Shown: piece after piece, positions 43,978 to 52,344 of the stretch
Numbering within the stretch: position 1 is the first letter of the stretch
Layout of the letters: the number at the start of each line of letters is the position of its first letter
NCBI RefSeq assembly: GCF_049445795.1
Contig: NZ_JBMSDT010000012.1
Location: 193,164 to 257,163 of the forward strand
DNA length: 64,000 bases
Direction: 5' to 3'
Origin: Larkinella sp049445795
GTDB taxonomy: Bacteria; Bacteroidota; Bacteroidia; Cytophagales; Spirosomataceae
The notes under the pieces: model-generated
The model's input: the letters and a program-made list of their open reading frames with translations, nothing else
What the model was told of the DNA's origin: nothing
The model's database searches: none
Made by a program: the position numbers and the translations under genes

Positions 43978-45909
43978 ATGAAAGCGTTTTTGCCCCTGCT
44001 TTTTATCTTCATTACGCTTCGCTCTTTCGGCCAATCGCCGGCTCCGGCCAAACCAGGTACGGGCTGGACGTTTCGACCGGAAGCCACCTTCAAAGGCTCG
44101 AGCCTGGCCGGTTTCCAGCCCATCGGCGGGGCCGACTGGCGGGCGCAGAACGGCGAAATCATTGCCACGTTAAAATCGGGAAACGGCTGGCTGCTGCTCG
44201 ATCGAGGCTACCAGGACGTTGGGTTTCACGCGGCTTTTCAGTGCACCGGCGGCAGCGAAACCGGGGTGTTGTTTCGCGTCGAGAAAACCGCCGGCGGGCT
44301 GAAAGGCGTCCTGGTTTCGATCACCGACAAAGAGGTGGGTTCGTACCGCGTAACGCTCGACGCGCAGGGCAAGGAACTGACGCGGGAAAAACTCCGGTCG
44401 GCGGGCAGCATCGTCCGGCTGGCGCCACCCCCGAATCCGAATGCCCCTGCGGGCGGTGGGGGCAACAATGCCAACCGCCGTCCGTCGTACTTTGGGCTCA
44501 AATTGCCCATTTCACGCGTCGAGAGCACTTACCGCCCGGACGACTGGAACCAGGTGGAGATTTTTCTGGACAACAACATCATCCGGACCTTCCTGAACGA
44601 CAGCGGGGAAATGGCGGGCGGTGCCGCCGACGAAGACGCCGGTCGGTACGGTTCGATTGCCCTGTACGCGGGTGGAACCGGCGAGGTGCGGTTTCGGGAT
44701 CTGGGGTATAAAGATGCGTCGCTGCGCGTCACACCCGAGGAAAAAACGTCGGCCCTGTTTCGGGTGCAGCGCATCAACGACATGTACTATTCCTGGGGTG
44801 CCGGGGCCGGTGACTTCAATAACGATGGCAACCCGGACATTGTGGCCGGGCCTTACATTTACTACGGACCGGATTTTACGAAATCGCGGGAGATTTTTCC
44901 GGCCATTCCATTCAATCCGTCGAAGGAGTTTACGGACGTCAATTGCCAGTATACCTACGATTTCAACGGCGACGGCTGGCTCGACATTCTGACCGGGCCA
45001 CCCCGCGCGACGGTTTACCTCAACCCGAAAGGCGAATCGCGTCGCTGGGACAAATTCGAGGTGGTAGTGCCCGTACAAACCGAAATAACCTTGTTCAAAG
45101 ACATCGACGGCGACGGCAAACCGGAACTGATTTACGGGGCGGAGGGCGAACTCCGGTACGCCAAACCAGACCCGGCGGACCCGACGAAAAAGTGGATTGT
45201 GCATCCGGTTTCGGAAAAAGGCTACTCGCTGGCCCACGGCATCGGCGTCGGCGACATCAACGGCGACGGCAAACTGGACATCGTCAACCCGAACGGCTGG
45301 TGGGAACAACCCGCGACCACGACCGGCGGACTCTGGGCGTACCATTCGGAAGCATTGGCTCGTTACGGTCATCGTGGAGGTGGCGTTGGCGGCAGCACGA
45401 TGGCGGTTTACGACGTGAACGGTGACAAGTTGAACGACGTGGTGACTGGCCTGAACGCCCACGGTTTTGGCCTGGGTTGGTACGAACAAAAACGCGATGC
45501 TGACGGAAAAATCTCGTTTGCCGAACACATCATCAGCGACGATTTTTCGACCAAAAACGCCGGAGACGTTACGTTTTCGCAACCCCACGGTTCGACGCAG
45601 GCCGATGTGGACGGTGATGGGATTCCGGATTTTGTGGTCGGTAAACGGTACTGGTCGCACCTCGACAATTACTTCGATCCGGACCCGTACGGGGCACCGG
45701 TGTTGTACTGGTACCGGACGGTGCGCAATCCGAAGGCTCCCGGTGGGGCTGAGTTTGTCCCAGAACTGGTGCACAACCGCTCGGGGGCTGGTTCCGACGT
45801 GCTGGCGGCCGATCTCAACAAAGACGGCGCGATCGACCTTGTGACGTCGACCGATCGCGGCACATTTATTTTCTGGAATCAGGTCCCGCCCACCCGAACG
45901 AAAAAATAA
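43978..45909 (+). CDS. DUF1080 (3-keto-disaccharide hydrolase-like) plus FG-GAP repeat protein
   Basis: A 643-residue exported fusion. The signal peptide MKAFLPLLFIFITLRSFGQ is followed by a DUF1080 jelly roll (about residues 25-250; GWLLLDRGYQDVGFHAAFQC, ETGVLFRVEK, DDWNQVEIFLDNN). An FG-GAP/VCBS seven-bladed propeller follows (about 260-640; AGDFNNDGNPDIVAGPYIYY, DFNGDGWLDILTGP, GVGDINGDGKLDIVNP, TQADVDGDGIPDFVVGKRYW), with calcium-type DxNxDGxxD loops. DUF1080 proteins include enzymes that split 3-keto-glycosides. Together with the PQQ/cytochrome proteins upstream this suggests oxidation followed by cleavage. It is the last gene of the GH95 operon. Confidence 0.88.
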   Translation: MKAFLPLLFIFITLRSFGQSPAPAKPGTGWTFRPEATFKGSSLAGFQPIGGADWRAQNGEIIATLKSGNGWLLLDRGYQDVGFHAAFQCTGGSETGVLFRVEKTAGGLKGVLVSITDKEVGSYRVTLDAQGKELTREKLRSAGSIVRLAPPPNPNAPAGGGGNNANRRPSYFGLKLPISRVESTYRPDDWNQVEIFLDNNIIRTFLNDSGEMAGGAADEDAGRYGSIALYAGGTGEVRFRDLGYKDASLRVTPEEKTSALFRVQRINDMYYSWGAGAGDFNNDGNPDIVAGPYIYYGPDFTKSREIFPAIPFNPSKEFTDVNCQYTYDFNGDGWLDILTGPPRATVYLNPKGESRRWDKFEVVVPVQTEITLFKDIDGDGKPELIYGAEGELRYAKPDPADPTKKWIVHPVSEKGYSLAHGIGVGDINGDGKLDIVNPNGWWEQPATTTGGLWAYHSEALARYGHRGGGVGGSTMAVYDVNGDKLNDVVTGLNAHGFGLGWYEQKRDADGKISFAEHIISDDFSTKNAGDVTFSQPHGSTQADVDGDGIPDFVVGKRYWSHLDNYFDPDPYGAPVLYWYRTVRNPKAPGGAEFVPELVHNRSGAGSDVLAADLNKDGAIDLVTSTDRGTFIFWNQVPPTRTKK

Positions 45910-45993
45910 CCCATCACCCATCCCACTCAGGCTGGTTTCCAGGCACCCTAATTGGATTCCTGCAATTAATTTAAAAAAAAGTACTACCGACCC

Positions 45994-46025
45994 TTGATTT
46001 TCTCATCAAGGCGCTTCTATCTTTG
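45994..46025 (+). promoter_or_regulatory. Promoter of the MFS transporter gene
   Basis: TTG (45994-45996), a 21-base spacer and TATCTTTG (46018-46025) match the Bacteroidota promoter consensus well. The shared 13-base operator begins 10 bases downstream, so a bound repressor would block the start region. Confidence 0.65.
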
Positions 46026-46035
46026 TCTAACCTAA

Positions 46036-46048
46036 CTTAGTGCGTTAA
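46036..46048 (+). promoter_or_regulatory. Operator CTTAGTGCGTTAA, transporter copy
   Basis: The 13-base motif is identical at 47476-47488 before the isomerase gene. Here it sits in a palindrome ACTTA-N6-TAAGT (46035-46050 region), as expected for a dimeric repressor. The GntR-type regulator encoded at 62974-63738 is the only specialised repressor in the locus and is the likely binder (inference). Confidence 0.6.
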
Positions 46049-46125
46049 GTCAACAAAGTAACAACCTAAGATTTCGGAATATCGTCCGGTTTACGTCGCT
46101 TTGCTCACCCCTTATCACCTACTTC

Positions 46126-47412
46126 ATGCAACGGAACATCCGCTGGCTGATCGTCGTCCTGCTTTTCGTGGCAACCGGTCTGAGTTTTCTGGATCGGCAG
46201 GTGCTTTCGATCGCCATCATCAAAATTCAGGAGGAATTCGGCATCACCGATGTGCAATACGGCATGGTCAACACCAGCTTTCTGATCAGCTACGCCCTGA
46301 TGTTTACGCTCGGCGGCTGGCTGATCGACCGCGTAGGTGGTAAAATCGGGCTCGCGCTATCGGTGGGGCTGTGGTCGGTGGCCAACAGCCTGCACGCGGT
46401 GATGACCAGTTTTGCGCAGTTGCTGACGTTCCGGTTTTTGCTCGGCATGGGCGAAGGCGGTTGTTTTCCGGGGGCCGCCTGGACGGTTTACCGCTGGTTC
46501 GACAAAAAGGAACGGGCCCTGGCCAACGGCATCGCCATCGGCGGTTCGGCCATTGGTGCGGTGGTCGCTCCTCCCCTGACCATCTGGTTGTCGGCCCACT
46601 ACGGCTGGCGGGGCGGTTTTCTGATTCCCGGTCTGATCGGCATTGCCTGGGTCGTGATCTGGGTGTTGATTCCGTGGAAAAAAAGCGCACTGACTGAAGT
46701 ACCGGCTCCGGTACAACGGGAAAAAGTATCGTTTCTGGACTTGTTCCGGAAACAACCCACCTGGGTGTTTATCCTGGTGCGCTTCCTGCTCGACCCGGTT
46801 TTTTATTTCATGATGTTCTGGATTCCGAAATACCTGAGTTCGGTCCGAAACGTCTCATTTGAGCAAATTGGTAGCCTTTTCTGGATTCCTTTTCTGGCGT
46901 TGGGCATTTCCAACATCATTGGCGGCTGGTTTTCGGGGCGATTGATTGAACGCGGTTTTTCCGTCAACAAAGCCCGGAAAACCGTCATGGGCATTGCGGC
47001 CGCGTTAACCCTTTCAACCCCCTTGATCGAATGGGTTTCTTCGGTATCCGTGGCGATTTCGCTGATGGCGGTGTTCATGTTTGCGCACGGATTCTGGATC
47101 ACGAATTACATCACGGCCATTTCGGATATGTTCGGTCAGAAAGCCACTTCAACGGTGGTGGGGCTGTCCGGCACGGCGGGGGCGGTTTCGGGGCTGCTGC
47201 TCAATCCGCTCATGGGTGTCGTCATTCAGCAGTATTCCTACCGGCCCTTGTGGATTGCCTCCGGTTTGCTGTATCCGGTGGCCTTTGGTCTGTTCATCTG
47301 GCTCATTCCCAAAATCAAACCGTTGTTTGAAGACGGGACGCCAACCCGAATTTCGGCAGAACCAATTGGTAATGGCAGCCCACGGTTAAAGCCGCGGGTT
47401 ATTAAAAAGTAA
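46126..47412 (+). CDS. MFS sugar/organic acid transporter (ACS-type)
   Basis: A 428-residue inner-membrane transporter with twelve helices, of the anion:cation symporter branch of the major facilitator superfamily (hexuronate, glucarate and sugar-phosphate permeases). Signature parts are GLSFLDRQVLSIAI in helix one, the loop GGWLIDRVGGKIG, and RFLLGMGEGGCFPGAAW in helix four. It probably moves the monosaccharide or sugar acid freed by the locus into the cytoplasm, where the isomerase encoded next would use it. The last residues (SPRLKPRVIKK) are encoded by a palindromic repeat that runs into the gene. Confidence 0.92.
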   Translation: MQRNIRWLIVVLLFVATGLSFLDRQVLSIAIIKIQEEFGITDVQYGMVNTSFLISYALMFTLGGWLIDRVGGKIGLALSVGLWSVANSLHAVMTSFAQLLTFRFLLGMGEGGCFPGAAWTVYRWFDKKERALANGIAIGGSAIGAVVAPPLTIWLSAHYGWRGGFLIPGLIGIAWVVIWVLIPWKKSALTEVPAPVQREKVSFLDLFRKQPTWVFILVRFLLDPVFYFMMFWIPKYLSSVRNVSFEQIGSLFWIPFLALGISNIIGGWFSGRLIERGFSVNKARKTVMGIAAALTLSTPLIEWVSSVSVAISLMAVFMFAHGFWITNYITAISDMFGQKATSTVVGLSGTAGAVSGLLLNPLMGVVIQQYSYRPLWIASGLLYPVAFGLFIWLIPKIKPLFEDGTPTRISAEPIGNGSPRLKPRVIKK

Positions 47413-47451
47413 TTTGTATCAACGACTATTCTATCACGGTTCAAGCCGTGA
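47379..47451. repeat. CGGTTTAAACCG-family palindromes overlapping the MFS 3' end
   Basis: A palindromic unit CCCACGGTTAAAGCCGCGGG (47379-47398) lies inside the last codons of the transporter. A second unit TCACGGTTCAAGCCGTGA (47434-47451) lies just after it. They belong to the family seen at 33989-34124. Confidence 0.8.
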
Positions 47452-47475
47452 GTAGGAATCAATTGGCTCATTTAT

Positions 47476-47488
47476 CTTAGTGCGTTAA
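47476..47488 (+). promoter_or_regulatory. Operator CTTAGTGCGTTAA, isomerase copy
   Basis: Identical 13 bases to 46036-46048, located 32 bases before the ATG at 47520. A -7-like TATCTTAG (47473-47480) overlaps it. The repeat links control of the transporter and the isomerase. Confidence 0.6.
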
Positions 47489-47519
47489 CTAATCAAAAAA
47501 GAGACATAAATTGACCATC

Positions 47520-49013
47520 ATGACCAACAACCTACTGAATGAAGTGGCTTCGGCAAACGGGGCGGTATACAGCAAACGAAAAAAGACCCGGCCCCGCATC
47601 GGCGTCTTCGGCGTGGGCTATTTTAAATACTGGGGACAGTTCGACGGCTTACTCGACGATATGATGCGGAAACAGGCGGTTTTCATCGGGAAGCTCGAAG
47701 CGCTCGATTCCGTTGAAATCGTTGATTTTGGGCTGGTGGATGACGCTACGAAAGCCTACGAGATGGTGCCGAAGCTCAACGCAGCCAACCTCGATCTGAT
47801 TTTCTGCGACATGCTGACGTACGCGACGTCGAGCACCTTTGGCGTGATTATCAAAAGCATCGACGTGCCGATTGTCCTCGTTGCGCTTCAGCCCGACCAG
47901 GCGATGGATTACAGCCGGGCTTCCACGTACCTGCAACTCTACAACGACGACATTTGCTCCCTGCCCGAGTTTGCCGGTGTAGCCGTCCGGATGGGTAAAA
48001 AAGTGCCCGAGATGATCATTGGAACGCTGCACGACGACCCGGCTGCCGACGCCGAAATTGAAGAATACTGCCGGATTGCCGCCGTGTTGCACGACCTGAA
48101 AACCTCCCGCATCGGACACATTGGCCACCCCATCGAAGCCATGCTCGACATGCATTCCGACTCGACGATGCTGACCGCCCACTTCGGCCCGCACATTGTG
48201 CAGTGCGAAGCGCACGAGATTGTGTCCCAGTACCACCAGGCCACGGATGAAGAAATCGACGCGGTGAAAGAGCGGATTCTGGCCTATTTCGACACGCCCG
48301 ACCCGGTTTCCGATCCGATCTCCGAAAAACTGCGGGATTCGGACCTGCATATTGCCGCCCAAGCGGCTGTGGCCCTGGAAAAATTTATTCAGGTAAAAAA
48401 ATTAGACGGCCTGGCCTATTACTACGACGGCCCGGACGAGAGCGACACGCGCGTGGTGATGTCGAACCTGATTGTCGGCAACTCGCTGCTCCAGGGTGCC
48501 GGTTTTCCGATGTGCGGTGAATCGGACCTGAAAACCTGCATCGCCATGCTGATCATGGAGCGGCTGGGCATCGGCGGTAGTTTTGCCGAATTCCACCCGG
48601 TCGATTTCAGGGAAGATTTTGTGCTGGTGGGCCACGACGGACCGCACAACATTGCCATCGCCGACGGGCAACCCGTATTGCGCAGTCTGAAAAAATACCA
48701 CGGCAAACCCGGTTTTGGCGCGGGCGTCGAATTCAAGATCAAACAGGGACCGATTACGATGCTGAGTATTAACTCCACCTTCGAGGGAAAAATGAAATTC
48801 ATTATTGCCGAAGGGGAATCGCTGGCCGGACCGATTCCGCCGACGGGCAACACCAACACGCGCGGTTTTTTCAAACCGGACGTCCGGACGTTCCTGAAAC
48901 GCTGGATCAAGGAGGGGCCGACGCACCATTTTGCGCTGGGCGTCGGTCACCACGCCGAAACGATCCGAAAAATTGCCGATTACCTCAAAGTCGAATCCGT
49001 CATTATCAAGTAG
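47520..49013 (+). CDS. L-arabinose/L-fucose isomerase-family protein
   Basis: A 497-residue cytoplasmic enzyme of the fucose/arabinose isomerase fold, which turns an aldose into a ketose with a divalent metal. Likely metal ligands and neighbours are in YYYDGPDESD, FPMCGESDLKTCIAML, HDGPHNIAIADG and the late ALGVGHHAETIRK, matching the acidic and histidine positions of AraA. The substrate could be L-fucose, L-galactose, L-arabinose or another sugar; the GH95 and GH106 enzymes point to a deoxy sugar. The frame opens at a TTG (47511); the ATG at 47520 is preferred. It shares an operator with the transporter gene upstream. Confidence 0.88.
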   Translation: MTNNLLNEVASANGAVYSKRKKTRPRIGVFGVGYFKYWGQFDGLLDDMMRKQAVFIGKLEALDSVEIVDFGLVDDATKAYEMVPKLNAANLDLIFCDMLTYATSSTFGVIIKSIDVPIVLVALQPDQAMDYSRASTYLQLYNDDICSLPEFAGVAVRMGKKVPEMIIGTLHDDPAADAEIEEYCRIAAVLHDLKTSRIGHIGHPIEAMLDMHSDSTMLTAHFGPHIVQCEAHEIVSQYHQATDEEIDAVKERILAYFDTPDPVSDPISEKLRDSDLHIAAQAAVALEKFIQVKKLDGLAYYYDGPDESDTRVVMSNLIVGNSLLQGAGFPMCGESDLKTCIAMLIMERLGIGGSFAEFHPVDFREDFVLVGHDGPHNIAIADGQPVLRSLKKYHGKPGFGAGVEFKIKQGPITMLSINSTFEGKMKFIIAEGESLAGPIPPTGNTNTRGFFKPDVRTFLKRWIKEGPTHHFALGVGHHAETIRKIADYLKVESVIIK

Positions 49014-49034
49014 TTAATTGGTTTTTAGTTCATT

Positions 49035-49091
49035 GTTTATAGTTAAAATTAACTAACTGATTGTCAATAGTTTAAACTAAAAACTATAAAC
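49035..49091. repeat. Short AT-rich inverted repeat before the second SusC gene
   Basis: GTTTATAGTT (49035-49044) pairs with AACTATAAAC (49082-49091); AGTTTAAACT (49069-49078) is a further palindrome inside. The spacer 49014-49132 shows no TAnnTTTG promoter and neither of the two locus operators. Confidence 0.55.
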
Positions 49092-49132
49092 CTTAAACAA
49101 ATTTCAACCAACCCCTTCTAAATCCCTTTCCT

Positions 49133-52100
49133 ATGAAGTGTTATCTCTTCCACCGCCTGCGGTTGCTGGTGATTGCCACTCTATTGAGTATTCTCACACT
49201 CCCGGCTTTCGCCCAAACGACCAGTAAAACCACGATTAGCGGCAAAGTGACCGCCGAAGAAGACGGCCAGCCCCTGGTGGGCGCCACCGTCACCGAAAAA
49301 GGAACCACCAACGGAACGACTTCCGACGCGGAGGGCGCGTTCCGGCTGGCGGTTTCGCCGAATGCCACCGTCGTCGTCAGCTTTATCGGCTACGCTCCGC
49401 AGGAACTAGCCATCGGAAACCGCTCGACCCTCAATATTGCGCTGAAAACCGATCAGCTGACCTTACAGGATGTCGTGGTAGTCGGTTACGGGACCCAGCG
49501 GAAAAAAGACCTGACGGGTTCGATCGTCAACCTGTCCAGCAAAGACCTGGTGCCGGTGCCCTCGGCCACGAGCGTCGATCAGATGATGCAGGGCAAGGTC
49601 GCGGGCGTGCAGATTACGCAGACTTCGGGCGCGCCGGGCGGTAATGTCAACGTCGTCATTCGCGGCATCAGTTCCATTACGGGCGGTAACTCCCCGCTGT
49701 ACGTTGTCGACGGCTACGCCATCGGTACGGGCGGGGGCGGTTCGGACCTGAGTTCGTTTTCGTCCAGTTCGTACTCCGCCAGCAACATCGCCAGCAGCAG
49801 CAGCACCAACCGGATCAACCCGCTCAGCACGATTAACCCATCCGACATCGAATCCATTCAGGTGTTGAAAGATGCCTCAGCGACAGCGATTTACGGCTCA
49901 CGCGGGGCCAACGGGGTGGTGATCATTACGACCAAACGCGGCAAACAAGGCAAACCGACCATCAGCTTCGAGCATTCGACCGGTATTCAGCAACTAGCCA
50001 AGAAACTGGAACTGCTGACACCCCGCGAATACGCCGAATTTGTGGCCGAAGGCCGCGACAACGCCTGGGTGTTTGCGGGCGGCAAAGCCAGTGACCCCAA
50101 CAACGTTCGCAGCACGGCCACGCAGGTGAAACCCGGTTTTCGGAATCCGGAGCAGTTTGCCAATTCCGGTTACGGCACCGACTGGCAGGACGTTATTTTC
50201 CGAACCGGCATGGTCCAGAATTATCAGTTGTCGGCCAGTGGCACCAGTCGGGATGTGGGCTACTATGTTTCCGGCGGTTTTTACGACCAGAAAGGCATCA
50301 TCATTGGTTCGGATTTCAAGAAATTCACCCTCCGCACCAACATCGACGCCCAACTGAGTCCGCGACTGAAACTGGGGGCTTCGTTTTCCGGGGCGCATTC
50401 GTACGGAGATTTCGCGCGGGCCGAAGGTCACCTGCAATTCCGGGGCCTGATTTCGGCGGCCCTTGCCAGCGACCCCACTATCCCAATCTACGACGCCAAC
50501 GGCAATTACTACTCGGAATTCTCCGATCCGACCGGAATACCCGTCGAACACCCGTTGATCATTGCCGACGAGTTTACGGACAAACGCAACAACACCAACG
50601 TGTTCACCAACAATTACTTGCAATACGAAATCGCTAATGGCCTGGTGTTTAAAACCTCGATTGGGGTCAATTATTCCAACAACATTACGCGTTTGTGGAA
50701 ATCCTCAAAAGTCGGTTTGGCCACCAGCCGCACGGGAGCCGCGACGGCCGGAGTCACCGAAGTCAAAAGCCTGAACTGGCTGAACGAGAACACGTTGAAT
50801 TACCGCCATCGCTACGGCGACAAACACGAACTCGACGCCCTGGTTGGGTACACCATCCAGAAAAATACCGACGAAGTGTTACAGGCCGGTGCCTCCGACT
50901 TCCCGACGGATTACGTGCCGTACCTAGCTGCCGGGGCCGTCACCTCCGGGACCAACTACAAAAGTGAATGGGCGATGCTCTCGTGGCTGGCGCGGGTCAA
51001 TTACACGCTAGCCGGCAAATACCTCTTTACGGCGACGATCCGGCAGGATGGCAGTTCGCGGTTTGGCCGCGAAAACCGCTGGGGTACCTTCCCCTCGTTT
51101 TCGGCCGCCTACCGCCTGTCCGACGAGTCGTTCATGAAACCGTTTTCGTTCATCAGCGACCTGAAAATCCGGGCGAGTTACGGGATTTCGGGCAACAACC
51201 TGATTCCGAACTACGCCAGCCAGGGGTTGCTGAGCATTTCCCGCAACGTGTCGGGCGGCAACGTCATTTCGGGTGTTGTGCCGAGCAGTCTGGCCAACGA
51301 CGTGCTGACCTGGGAACAATCGGTGCAAACCAACCTGGGGCTGGATCTGGGTTTGTTCAACAACCGGCTTTCGCTGGTCGTCGATGCGTACCGCAGCCAC
51401 AAGAAAGATTTGCTGCTGAACGTGATTCTGCCAGCCGCATCCGGTTTCAGCAGTTCGCTCCAGAACATCGGCGAGGTCGAAAACAAAGGGCTGGAACTGA
51501 CCATCAATTCGGAGAATATCCGCAAGGGCGGTTTTCAGTGGAACACGGATTTCAACATTAGCTGGAACCGCAATAAAGTGCTGGCGCTCAACTCCGAAAC
51601 CGCCCGCATCCAAACCTCCGACTACCAGGTGGCGCAGGTCGGCTACCCGATTTCGAGCTTCCGGCTGCTGAACATTCAGGGCGTTTTCCGGACGCAGGAA
51701 GAAGTCAATGCCAGCCCGAAACAGCACCCGCGCGTGCAGCCCGGCGACTTCCGCTACGAGGATGCCGACGGCAACGGCACCATCACCCAGGCCGACCGTA
51801 CCATTGTCGGAACGCCCTGGCCGGATTTTACCTGGGGATTCGGCAACCGGTTCTCGTACAAAGGATTCTCATTGAATATCAGCCTGAATGGGTCGCAGGG
51901 CAATGACATTTACTTTCAGGGCGGGGAAGTTTCCCTGAACGGCGCGGGGGTGCAGAATCAGTTGCGTGTGATGGCGGATCGCTGGCGGTCGGAGGCCAAT
52001 CCGGGCGCGGGAGCGTATTCGCGGGCCATCCGCAACGACTACGCTTTCGGTTTCAGCGCCGGAACCACCAAGTACCTGTTCGACGGTTCGTACGTCCGCA

Positions 52101-52330
52101 TCCGGAACGTCAACCTGGCCTACTCCTTTCCGCAGGTGCTGGTCAGCAAGCTGAAGTTGCAGGCGATTTCGGTGTACCTCGACGCGACGAACCTGTACAC
52201 GTTTACGAAATACCCCGGTTACGATCCGGAAGGTACCACCACCGGCGACAACATCGCCCGGAGTGGCATCGACTTCTTTGCCTATCCGAACCCGCGCACC
52301 TACACCATCGGTTTACGAGCGACCTTCTAA
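49133..52330 (+). CDS. SusC-type TonB-dependent receptor
   Basis: A 1065-residue outer-membrane glycan importer. The parts are a signal peptide (ending FAQTTSKT), a carboxypeptidase-regulatory-like domain (GKVTAEEDGQPLVGATVTEK), TonB-box-like LQDVVVVGYGTQRKK, plug (SIQVLKDASATAIYGSRGAN), then a Ser-rich plug insert (DLSSFSSSSYSASNIASSSS) and the barrel. It has no STN domain. It pairs with the SusD gene 14 bases downstream and lies in the GH106 half of the locus, so it probably imports rhamnose-containing oligosaccharides. It differs widely from the SusC at 28138, which suggests a different ligand. Confidence 0.96.
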   Translation: MKCYLFHRLRLLVIATLLSILTLPAFAQTTSKTTISGKVTAEEDGQPLVGATVTEKGTTNGTTSDAEGAFRLAVSPNATVVVSFIGYAPQELAIGNRSTLNIALKTDQLTLQDVVVVGYGTQRKKDLTGSIVNLSSKDLVPVPSATSVDQMMQGKVAGVQITQTSGAPGGNVNVVIRGISSITGGNSPLYVVDGYAIGTGGGGSDLSSFSSSSYSASNIASSSSTNRINPLSTINPSDIESIQVLKDASATAIYGSRGANGVVIITTKRGKQGKPTISFEHSTGIQQLAKKLELLTPREYAEFVAEGRDNAWVFAGGKASDPNNVRSTATQVKPGFRNPEQFANSGYGTDWQDVIFRTGMVQNYQLSASGTSRDVGYYVSGGFYDQKGIIIGSDFKKFTLRTNIDAQLSPRLKLGASFSGAHSYGDFARAEGHLQFRGLISAALASDPTIPIYDANGNYYSEFSDPTGIPVEHPLIIADEFTDKRNNTNVFTNNYLQYEIANGLVFKTSIGVNYSNNITRLWKSSKVGLATSRTGAATAGVTEVKSLNWLNENTLNYRHRYGDKHELDALVGYTIQKNTDEVLQAGASDFPTDYVPYLAAGAVTSGTNYKSEWAMLSWLARVNYTLAGKYLFTATIRQDGSSRFGRENRWGTFPSFSAAYRLSDESFMKPFSFISDLKIRASYGISGNNLIPNYASQGLLSISRNVSGGNVISGVVPSSLANDVLTWEQSVQTNLGLDLGLFNNRLSLVVDAYRSHKKDLLLNVILPAASGFSSSLQNIGEVENKGLELTINSENIRKGGFQWNTDFNISWNRNKVLALNSETARIQTSDYQVAQVGYPISSFRLLNIQGVFRTQEEVNASPKQHPRVQPGDFRYEDADGNGTITQADRTIVGTPWPDFTWGFGNRFSYKGFSLNISLNGSQGNDIYFQGGEVSLNGAGVQNQLRVMADRWRSEANPGAGAYSRAIRNDYAFGFSAGTTKYLFDGSYVRIRNVNLAYSFPQVLVSKLKLQAISVYLDATNLYTFTKYPGYDPEGTTTGDNIARSGIDFFAYPNPRTYTIGLRATF

Positions 52331-52344
52331 ACCCGCCTATCACC

